NCBI GenBank assembly: GCA_002099365.1
Contig: MSED01000009.1
Location: forward strand, 806,001-870,000
Origin: Phialophora verrucosa
Taxonomy: Eukaryota > Ascomycota > Eurotiomycetes > Chaetothyriales > Herpotrichiellaceae
Reading direction: 5' to 3'
Length of the DNA: 64,000 nucleotides
Position 1 is the stretch's first letter. Each line of letters starts with the position of its first letter. The notes under the pieces were generated by a model. That model worked only from the letters and a program-made list of their open reading frames with translations, did not search any database and was not told the origin of the DNA. Shown here one piece after another: positions 56,003 to 64,000 of the stretch. The position numbers and the translations under genes are program-made.

Positions 56003-56734
56003 ATGTCCCTGTCCACCTGCTGTATCAAGTCCTTTGAATGGGCTGGTACGCCAACTGGCCGTGTCGAGAAGGTATTCGGCACACCAACATATATTGCCGG
56101 TGACTCAAAAGAAACGGCAGTACTTCTCATCACCGATGTCTTGGGCTGGACGTTTCCCAATGCGCGGTTGTTGGCAGATCACTATGCACACGAAGCAAAT
56201 GTCACTGTCTACGTTCCAGACGTGTTCGATGGTGAAGTCCTTCCGTTTGAGCCAATATTGAAAGGACAATTTGACAAGATCGACCTGCCCGCCTTTCTGG
56301 GGAGGCATAGCCGCGAGAAGCGCGAGCCAGAGATATTTGCTTATGCAAAGAATCTACGGAAGAATTACAGGAAGCTCTTTGCTATTGGTTTCTGCTACGG
56401 CGGCTGGGCAGTCTTCCGTCTAGGCTCAAAAGCCGAAAAGGTTGTTGACGCCATCTCAACTGCACACCCGTCCTTGTTGACTGAGAAGGACATTGAAGAG
56501 GTAGCGGTACCTGTGCAAATTCTCGCGCCCGAGAACGATATTGCTTTTGTCCCTGAGATGAAATCCTTTGCCTTTAAAAAGATCATGGAATTGGGACTGC
56601 CATTCGACTACGAGCACTTCCCTGGAGCTGAACATGGCAGTCTCACACGAGGCGATGAGAATGTGCCTGGCGAACGAGAGAATATGGCCAGAGCCAAGAA
56701 TGCGGCTGTCTACTGGTTCAAACAATTTCAGTGA
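56003..56734 (+). CDS. Dienelactone hydrolase family protein
   Basis: Single exon, 243 residues, the usual DLH length. The catalytic Cys is Cys131 in IGFCYGGWAVF, the acid Asp179 in APENDIAF and the His His211 in PGAEHGSL, all in DLH order. The N-terminal GTPTGRVEKVFGTPTYIAG is typical of fungal cytosolic DLH-like enzymes. The reaction of the family is opening of an enol-lactone to an oxo acid. In this cluster it is a second candidate, besides the MBL-fold and HSL enzymes, for opening a BVMO-made lactone. The same strand then carries the aldehyde dehydrogenase, 507 bp on. Confidence 0.93.
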   Translation: MSLSTCCIKSFEWAGTPTGRVEKVFGTPTYIAGDSKETAVLLITDVLGWTFPNARLLADHYAHEANVTVYVPDVFDGEVLPFEPILKGQFDKIDLPAFLGRHSREKREPEIFAYAKNLRKNYRKLFAIGFCYGGWAVFRLGSKAEKVVDAISTAHPSLLTEKDIEEVAVPVQILAPENDIAFVPEMKSFAFKKIMELGLPFDYEHFPGAEHGSLTRGDENVPGERENMARAKNAAVYWFKQFQ

Positions 56735-57241
56735 TGGCTGCTCGTGGGGGGCACAATGTGACTCACCGCAATGCAAGAGAGTGAGCGGATTATAGCACCT
56801 TGATAGAACCCGAATACTTGAAATGAAAAAGATTTTGTACTTAGTAATGCCCTATGATCTCCATATACCTAGGTAGTATCAAATATCAGTGGTCATCAAA
56901 CCGTAAATACGCTTGTTTATGCCTCATATTCGCCGTGTGGAACTAGTCGCCAGTCTCACCGCGGGACTGGCCCGACGAAGCATCGATCGGTTAAACCTTG
57001 TGGATCCGGCAAATACACCGGCTGAGAGTTCACAACCCGGGATTCAGGCTGCGGCGTTTGTGGGCCTCACAAGACAGGATCTTCAGGTCCAGCAGCAAGT
57101 CTTTATTGAAAAAGCCAAAATACACCTGTGATGCTTTACATACTTGGTGGCATCATCTTTCCAAAGATCGGTGTGAGCTTGACGTTACACGGCTGAGTTG
57201 AAATCGAAGATTACGGCGAAACCACTCTCTTATCAACAATA
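56735..57241. other. Intergenic, no gene recognised
   Basis: Spacer between DLH and ALDH, presumably containing the ALDH promoter. Nothing else supported. Confidence 0.55.
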
Positions 57242-58952
57242 ATGGCGGACATCCTTTGTAAAGATGTTCCTTACACAGTGAGAATCCTGAAGCACTTCCT
57301 GGTTTCTCTGTGACCTGACACTGTGATGGCAGTTCAAGAACTCATCGCTCCTGGATTCTCGATTATACATCGGTGGAAAGTGGGTCGAGAGCTCTACAAA
57401 AGAGAAATTCGCTGTTTATGGTGAGTGTGGACGAATGATCTTGCTCATTCCATGCGCGCTTCATCGAGGCTGAGTATGGCATTGTAGACCCTGTCGATAA
57501 TCAGAAAGTTTGGGACATTACCGATGCAACGCGTGAAGATGCAAAGAATGCGATTGAGGCTGCTCAGACAGCATTTCAAACCTTCAAAAAAATATCGCAC
57601 CGTGAACGACGGTGGTTGATGAGGCGCTGGTCAGACCTTATCAAGGCTCATGCAGACGACCTCGCGGCAATATGCACTCTTGAGCTGGGAAAGCCTTTCA
57701 AAGAGTCTTTGGTTACGGTAAAAGTGTGTATTTACCTAGAAGCAATCTAACCAGAGAACCCGACCATTGGAGATATCTTGCTGATGTTGACATCATTCTG
57801 ACAATGACCTAGTACGGAACGGATTTCATCGACTGGTTCGAAGGAGCTATTGAAAGACAATATGGAGAGACTATTCCCGCCGCAAAAGGCGAAAATCGAA
57901 TTTTCACAATTCGACAGCCTCAGGGAGTTGTCGTCGCTATTACACCATGGAATTCGCCTATTGCTATGATCACCCGCAAGGTAGGGGCAGCAATTGCAGC
58001 AGGCAATACAGTGGTATGCAAACCAGCTCCTGAGACACCCTTATGCGCTATCGCCGTCGCCAAGTTATTCGAGAAAGCAGGCGGTCCACCAGGCGTACTG
58101 AACATTATCACATCATCGGCGGCTAGGTCTGCAGAAATCGGGAGCGAATTCACCAAGAATCCACTTGTGCGGCATCTCAGCTTCACCGGGTCCACAGCGG
58201 TTGGTCGATATCTTCATGCGGAATGCGCCAAAACCTTTAAGAAAACGAGTATGGAACTGGGCGGTAATGCCCCTTTTATCGTTTTTGGAGACGCCAACAT
58301 AGATAAGGCTGCAGAAGGCTTGATCTCGTCCAAATTCCGCTCGTCGGGTCAAACCTGTGTCTGTGCTAACAGGATTTTTGTCCATTCGTCGGTTATTGAC
58401 AAGTTTGCCTCGACGTTGGCGCGAAAGGTGGAAACAACCTTCCATTTTGGCTCTGTATGGGATCCTAAGTGCAACTTCGGGTCCCTTTACTCGGCCAAAG
58501 CTTTTGAAAAAATCGACGCTCAGCTCAAGGACGCTGAAGGAAGAGGCATACGATCCATTGTGATCGGACCGCCCAAAGGGGATTCCTCTCTGGGACCAAA
58601 CTTTTGTCCGCCCATGATACTACAAGGCGCTCACAAAGACATGCTGTTCATGGAGCAGGAAACATTTGGGCCTCTGGCCTTCCTAGTCTCGTTTGAAACT
58701 GATGAGGAGGTTATTCAGATGGCGAACAACACAAATGCCGGTCTCGCTGCCTACTTCTACACGGAAGACATCTCGCGGGTGTGGAAGGTGAGCGAGCAAT
58801 TGGAAGCGGGAATGGTAGGCGTTCGCGTCGGCCTTATTAGCGCGTGCGAACAGCCATTTGGCGGCGTCAAGGACAGCGGGACAGGACGTGAGGGTGGCAA
58901 AGATGCATTGGATGAATACACCGAAGTCAAGAGCATCACAGTCGGCATCTAA
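57242..58952 (+). CDS. Aldehyde dehydrogenase, succinate-semialdehyde dehydrogenase type
   Basis: Four exons: 57242-57277, 57333-57420, 57488-57723, 57813-58952; introns 55, 67 and 89 nt; product 499 residues. The general-base Glu is Glu268 (MELGGNAP) and the nucleophile Cys302 (SSGQTCVCANR), the classical ALDH numbering. ITPWNSPIAMITRK and FTGSTAVGRYL bind cofactor. The C-terminal GMVGVRVGLI and PFGGVKDSGTGREGG resemble succinate-semialdehyde dehydrogenases, which oxidise omega-oxo acids to dicarboxylic acids. No mitochondrial presequence is evident, so it is probably cytosolic. It would finish the chain from lactone-derived hydroxy acid to diacid. Confidence 0.95.
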
Positions 58953-59705
58953 GCGGTGGATGGTATATTTTCTACAGTATTGCATCTCATTTCTGGAAGC
59001 TTCCGGTAGAGAATACTGGGAAGGACTGTACGGAGATAACTACCTGCATCCAGATTCCGGATCTGGGCTCAACAGTAACAATGACAGATTTCTTTTCAAA
59101 CCAAGCTCTGGAAGCCATGTGATGTTATTTCGCTATTTTTAGTGCATCAGATCGGAAATTTAGTTACGGAGAGGCTTGAGATCAGAATAGAAGGACGTCT
59201 GGAGAATTCACTCTATGGGGTTCGAAGACACTATTAGGTCTCGTTATATTTACGGTACCATGTACTTACGAGGTACTGTCTTCTCAAAATGGACGACGTG
59301 GCATGACTACGGCAGAGGGGAGCCGAAGTAATGTTGGCAAATTCATTACTACGCTGTCACGGAGCTTTATCTCCGTGACGGCTACTGGGCTGGGCTTTGG
59401 CCGGGCCGCTCGAAAGCAGAATATTACCCGCCTGGAATCGGTTGTTTCTTAGCTACTACGTGTTGGGAAACCCAATTTTCCCCAAAATCATTCGGCAGCA
59501 TTCACAGGGCTGGAGCCTCCAGGCTGTTCTATTAATTCTTTCCTGATACACCGTCTTATCATCAAGAGAGGAAAGCAGAAGATCTTTGCAAAACCCCTGT
59601 GTGTCAATCAGCGCAACAGTTCTCGAGAGCAACCTACAAGTCGTCTCATCCACAGCATCGTCACACGTTACTTTTGACAGAGCCAAGTTGAAAGCCTTAC
59701 CGCCT
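58953..59705. other. Intergenic upstream of flavoprotein, with perfect inverted repeat
   Basis: No gene recognised. It contains the 24-base inverted repeat at 59356-59379. Confidence 0.55.
59356..59379. promoter_or_regulatory. Perfect inverted repeat with CGG-N10-CCG core
   Basis: Arms GTCACGGAG and CTCCGTGAC are exact reverse complements with a 6-base spacer (CTTTAT). The core is CGG-N10-CCG, the arrangement bound by Put3-type Zn2Cys6 dimers. It lies 327 bp upstream of the flavoprotein ATG. A regulatory role is inferred from form and place. Confidence 0.5.
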
Positions 59706-61295
59706 ATGGCTCTCCCGTCGTCTTGTGACGTTCTGATTGCCGGCAGCGGTAACGCTGGCTTTTCTGCTGCCGTCGCAGCGAAACAGGCAGGCGCCAAGAA
59801 CGTGATATTGATAGACAAGGCTCCAGAGAATTGGGCTGGTGGCAATACTTACTTTACCGCTGGTGCATACCGGACAGTTCACTACGGAGCCGACGACCTA
59901 CTCCCAATTGTCAATAATGTCGACGAAGCGACTGCCAAGAGAATAGATATCGAGCCGTACACGCCGGGGGACTTTGAGAACGATCTACTCAGAGTCTGTC
60001 GTGGTCGCTCGTACCCAGAGCTCGCCAAGGTTCTTATAAACGACTCTAACTCAGTGATTAAGTGGCTCCGAGGCAACGGGATTCGATTTCAGCTCTCCTT
60101 CAATCGCCAAGCATACGAAGTTGACGGACGCCTCAAGTTTTGGGGTGGACTCGCTCTTAAAACTGAGGATGGAGGGAAAGGCTTGATCGCGGACCATAAA
60201 GCCGCCGCGCAACGTCATGGAGTCCGGACTTTCTATACCGTCGCCCTTAAACAACTCATTACGAGCCCTGAGACGGGAGCCGTCGAGGGCGTGTACGTCG
60301 AGCATCAAGGCAAGACGCTCGCCATCAAAACTGGAGCAGTCATTCTTGCCGCAGGTGGCTTCGAGAGTAATCCCCGTATGCGGGCTCAACTACTAGGACC
60401 AGGCTGGGATCTTGCGAAAGTCCGTGGAACCCCGTACAACACAGGCGACGCACTTGAGACGGCTATACGAGACGTCAAAGCGAAACAAGCTGGTCACTGG
60501 TCGGGCTGTCACTCGGTAGCCTGGGATGCTAACGCGCCTAGTCTTGCCGGCGATCAAGTAGCGTCAAACGAATATACCAAGTCAGGGTATCCTCTTGGAC
60601 TCATGTTCAACACGCGTGGGGAGCGTTTCGTTGACGAAGGGATTGATCTCCGTAACTACACTTACGCCAAATTTGGCCGGGCAATTCTCGAACAACCAGG
60701 CCAATGCGCATTCCAAATCTGGGATCAAAGGACGATACCCTTACTAAGATCAGAGGAATATCGTCCACAACGTGTGAAGCGTATTATGGCCCACTCGATT
60801 CCTGAGCTTGCGAAGAAGCTGGCTAACTATGGTCTTGAGAATCCTCAGGCCTTTATGGACAACATCGCTCGATATAACCAGGCTGTCTACGCGTTTCAGC
60901 AGGAAAATCCAGACCGCAAATGGGATCCTTCGATTCTTGATGGTAATTCGACGCAGTCAAGCCAGTTTAAGCTACCACTAGGCAAGACAAACTGGGCACT
61001 TCCACTCGACAAAGGTCCTTTCATGGCAGTCCACGTCACCTGTGGTATAACGTTCACTTTCGGAGGTCTGGCTGTGAATCCCGAGACGACACAAGTCATC
61101 TCGTCGGTATCTGATAAGGAGGTAGGCAACCTCTTCTGCTGTGGAGAAATGATGGGAGGCTTGTTCTTCGAGAACTACCCTGGAGGCAGCGGGTTGACAT
61201 CGGGTGCCGTTTTCGGCAGGAGAGCTGGTGGCGCTGCCACAAGAGCTGCGGCGTCAAGAAACGCTGCTCCAGCGCAAGAGCAAGCGAGACTATAG
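59706..61295 (+). CDS. FAD-dependent dehydrogenase (fumarate reductase/tricarballylate or ketosteroid dehydrogenase-like)
   Basis: Single exon, 529 residues. I use the ATG at 59706; the frame stays open upstream without a good Met. FAD motif CDVLIAGSGNAGFSAAVAAK, then DKAPENWAGGNTYFTAG. VILAAGGFESNPRMRAQLLGP is the second FAD-contact region. The C-terminal NLFCCGEMMGGLFFENYPGG and SGLTSGAVFGRRA close the FAD domain. It belongs to the FAD_binding_2 family, which includes soluble fumarate reductase, tricarballylate dehydrogenase and 3-ketosteroid 1-dehydrogenase; all transfer hydride from a C-C bond next to a carbonyl or carboxylate. It would introduce or reduce a double bond in the pathway. 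Exact substrate unknown. Confidence 0.9.
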   Translation: MALPSSCDVLIAGSGNAGFSAAVAAKQAGAKNVILIDKAPENWAGGNTYFTAGAYRTVHYGADDLLPIVNNVDEATAKRIDIEPYTPGDFENDLLRVCRGRSYPELAKVLINDSNSVIKWLRGNGIRFQLSFNRQAYEVDGRLKFWGGLALKTEDGGKGLIADHKAAAQRHGVRTFYTVALKQLITSPETGAVEGVYVEHQGKTLAIKTGAVILAAGGFESNPRMRAQLLGPGWDLAKVRGTPYNTGDALETAIRDVKAKQAGHWSGCHSVAWDANAPSLAGDQVASNEYTKSGYPLGLMFNTRGERFVDEGIDLRNYTYAKFGRAILEQPGQCAFQIWDQRTIPLLRSEEYRPQRVKRIMAHSIPELAKKLANYGLENPQAFMDNIARYNQAVYAFQQENPDRKWDPSILDGNSTQSSQFKLPLGKTNWALPLDKGPFMAVHVTCGITFTFGGLAVNPETTQVISSVSDKEVGNLFCCGEMMGGLFFENYPGGSGLTSGAVFGRRAGGAATRAAASRNAAPAQEQARL

Positions 61296-61636
61296 AGATT
61301 GTCTTATCGCGTACCCATGGAATGGTGTCGTTTCCACATGTTTTTTAGCATGCTCATTCAGCTTAGACAACGGTCGTCATCAGTTAGGAATTGGAAGAAT
61401 CAAATAAAGGTCGATGAACAGCCAAACCTGGCTTTCTTACCAGCTACCGGATTTGCTCGTCTACACTCTCAACTAAATATATTAGTTGCCTTTAACGAGA
61501 GAAAGCCGCCAGGTCGATGCTTCCGCTCCCGTACGCTTCAGAATCTCACAATATCTTGTACTCCATTCAATTCCATTTCATGTTGATATATGCTGTAGGC
61601 TCAAACACTATCAGTGACCAGGATTGTCGGCACCAG
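61296..61636. other. Convergent intergenic region, no gene recognised
   Basis: Spacer between the 3' ends of the flavoprotein and the last transcription factor. Confidence 0.6.
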
Positions 61637-63807
61637 CTACTCATGTTGCTCGTAAATTGGGTCAAGATCACCCATGAATCCGGTTAGCAGGTCATCATCG
61701 AAAGTGTCAGACGTGAATCCCATGGGCCAGAATGGCATTGACTGATGGGGCGCCTCCTGTGTAGAATGAACATCTGTGGCTATAGTTGCCCAGTCGGAAC
61801 TTAGAATGCTCATGCTGTCTGCCATCTCGTCTTGCTTCGATACAGGCACCTGGCTTCGCAGGGTTGACCCCGACGTGTTCTCGGGTTGCGTATGTTGCAT
61901 GCTTTCCGAGACATTCATCGATCTCATCAGGTTGCGAATAATTTTGACTCCCTTCGAAACACCTGCGTTTGGAGTGGTAAGCTCCTCGAGACATTTGAGA
62001 CTTGATCCAAGTAGATACTGATGTTGGGCTTTGATGGTAGGCTCCTGTTGTATTGCCACATTTCGTACGTGGACTAAACAAGCCACATAAATCGTGTAGC
62101 TAAGGAGGTAAGGTGCTCCCCTCAGAGTATAGACACACTTATATTGGAGGGAGATGGAGGTGACCTTCATTGCAGCTTCGGTGCACTGTTTCCAGGAGAC
62201 TCCCAGCCCGTGACCAGTCCGAATGCTCTTCCACGATACCAGCGGCCGATAAAGCAAAATGACAAGTGCAAAATAGATGGCATGCAAGTTGAGAACGTTG
62301 GGCGCAGGGCATTGAGGAGCATCTGACTGAGCTGCTGTAGGGTCGTAGTGTAATTCATTGGGAAGTCTTGCTTTCCAGTCCTTCATATCAGCTTCGATGC
62401 GCATCATTTGAGCTTTTGTAGCTCTGGTGGCGGAGGCTCTGTTCTTTTGGACGTATGATATGATGCGAGTCATGATTTTCGCGAGGCGAGCAAGCTCCTG
62501 GAAGCATGCCACAGAGTGGGTGGCAATGGGGGAGAAATAGGACAGGGTGCCTTCTGTTTGAACGTTATTGTCAGGGTAGGGTGTCCAAGGTTCCTGGTCC
62601 TCCATCGCGTCCATCAATTCGCAAGAGACACAGGCGTCTTGAAGACGGATAGCGAATGGCTTGCCTAAGTAGAGGCTTTGTAACTTGTCACAGATGAACG
62701 CCCCCCAGAAAACTCGACGGCGGATCTCGACTTCCTCAGCATTGCCAACGGTCATCTCGCGATCGAGGTGCATGCCAAGGTCATAAACCATGCGAATTGC
62801 GTAACCAGTAAGCAGCCAACCCTTCGAGACCTCGCCCCGAGCATTGAATGTCGATCCCAGTAAGAGGCATGCAATGACGGTAGGGATACTGGGCTTCAGC
62901 AACAGTTGTTCTTGATGTAGAATCTGCTCACAACGGCGGAAAAATCGTCCGCCTGCGGTTGAAGGATCATTGGGGTCGTCAAGCAAATCGACTCTGTCAG
63001 AATACTTGCTTGTGCATGCAAATATCGTATTTAGAAGGAATCTGGAAGCGTCCTCTGCCCCGTCGCTGAGAGTGCGCATGATTGCAGGCCTGTAAGTGAG
63101 CAGAAAGGTATGATGCTGGCGACTCCAATGGAGATTTAGCAAATGCTTAACAAGGTCAATAGGTACACCGTCAACGTCAGAGAGTGATTTGTACACGATA
63201 TGCTCCTGCTGCCGAGACAGCGTCGCATTCGCAATCAACTTGTTCTTAACATGAGCCCTGTCTTCGACTACTTTTTGCAGAGGTCGGCGTGCGTCTGCCT
63301 GAAGGCCTGGCGTCGTTGCAAGGCGCTCTAGATCCGCCTGGTCATCCACAGAAATGAATGTCGACACCTCTGCGGAGCTATCAGACGAGTACTGGCTGTT
63401 TATGTCGTCGTCGGGAACGGATGAACCTAGGGGCATCGAAGGTTGTCCATCTGGTCCCGCTTCTTCGACCCGGCTCACTGCCTCCAGTAGCGAGGGGAGC
63501 TCTTCTTGCGAGGACGCTTTCAGTCGATTGATGAAATTGAGTAGTTCCTGCTTCTCAGCCCTGAGCGATACTACCATCGCGTGCGTCGGTCTGCCACATC
63601 ACGCTGAGCCACTGCCCATCGAATAACTGATGCATTTATGCCTGCTCACCTAGCCTTGAGCGGCCCCGCTCGGTAGACACATTGCTGGTTCTGGGCGATA
63701 CACGACCCGCACCGTGGCTTTTGACTGTCGCAGCGAATCTTTCGACGGCGACAGAATTCGCATGCTCGCGGAGCATTCTTCGGTTCCGTTTTCCGCGGCG
63801 ATGACAT
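61637..63807 (-). CDS. Zn2Cys6 fungal transcription factor
   Basis: Two exons, 63807-63650 and 63590-61637, intron 59 nt; product 703 residues. The first exon encodes a textbook zinc cluster: ACEFCRRRKIRCD, SQKPRC, then CIAQNQQC and a basic PLKARP link. A coiled-coil dimer region follows (RAEKQELLNFINRLKAS). The fungal regulatory middle domain is clear: LLTYRPAIMRTL, KGWLLTGYAIRMVYDLGMHL and EIRRRVFWGAFICDKLQSLY. It is nuclear and should bind CGG-containing sites as a dimer. As the second regulator bordering the cluster, it could act on the inverted repeats seen at 59356 or 48527. This is inference. Confidence 0.95.
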
Positions 63808-64000
63808 GATAATGCGCTCAATTGAGGAGCAAGGCGTAGTGGGAGCTGCTGTCTACAGGTGCGACATGGCGTGTCATAGCTGCAGTACCTTAAACGGGGC
63901 AGCCGTCAATTCTTCTGCCAACGTGACGGTCTACTGTATTTAGTCAGCCGTAAGCTGGTACAGACTACGGCTGGGTGAACTCCTGTGTGGCCATTGCTCT

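Noticed and set aside
32199..63807. Secondary-metabolite backbone cluster
   Set aside because: No polyketide synthase, NRPS, terpene synthase or prenyltransferase is present in the window, so a catabolic cluster fits better. A backbone gene beyond 64 kb cannot be excluded.
1..64000. CRISPR arrays, rRNA genes, prokaryotic operons
   Set aside because: No spaced direct repeats or rRNA sequence; introns and gene content are fungal.

Overview
The window comes from a filamentous ascomycete (Pezizomycotina-type) nuclear genome. The evidence is short introns of about 45-140 nt with GT/AG ends, about 50% GC, Zn2Cys6 transcription factors, a fungal hybrid histidine-kinase receiver, a fungal mitochondrial ribosomal protein (MRP51) and many monocistronic genes on alternating strands. 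A black-yeast or related saprotroph fits the content, but this is inference and I name no species. Exon boundaries were built by hand from reading frame and splice consensus, so each is a model.

Left part (1-28 kb), mostly ordinary: the 3' end of a hybrid histidine kinase (1-1166), a His/Pro/Ser-rich protein (2945-3781), an MFS transporter (4394-5996), an aldo-keto reductase lacking its catalytic Asp (6841-7948), a TIM-barrel amidohydrolase (8874-9857), an NPC2-like lipid-transfer protein (10421-11093), a membrane-anchored PDI (12477-14725), ribosomal protein eS17 (15559-16200), mitoribosomal MRP51 (16769-18334), a secreted PAF-acetylhydrolase-like esterase (19162-20307), a P450 (22609-24448), a sugar transporter (25094-26829) and an SDR with Phe in place of the catalytic Tyr (27880-28644).

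Middle part (28.6-32 kb), a gene graveyard: a truncated Zn2Cys6 regulator beside a small cupin gene, the 5' stump of an NDH-2-like gene, and the 3' stump of an amino-acid permease in A+T-rich DNA.

Right part (32.2-63.8 kb), an accessory oxidative gene cluster: a zinc alcohol dehydrogenase, an ABM-fold monooxygenase, two Baeyer-Villiger monooxygenases (BVMOs), an SDR pseudogene, four further SDRs, a carboxymuconolactone-decarboxylase (CMD) family protein, a metallo-beta-lactamase-fold hydrolase, a mitochondrial tricarboxylate carrier, an HSL-type esterase, a dienelactone-hydrolase-family protein, a succinate-semialdehyde-type aldehyde dehydrogenase, a fumarate-reductase-like flavoprotein and two Zn2Cys6 regulators. 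No PKS, NRPS or terpene synthase is present. Together the enzymes suggest alcohol to ketone (SDR/ADH), ketone to ester or lactone (BVMO), ring opening (MBL, DLH, HSL), then hydroxy-acid to aldehyde to acid (ADH/SDR, ALDH), with export to or import by mitochondria. This looks like a catabolic cluster for a cyclic or alicyclic compound. The substrate cannot be read from the sequence. Several members are paralogous pairs, some with frameshifts, so the cluster appears to be expanding and decaying.
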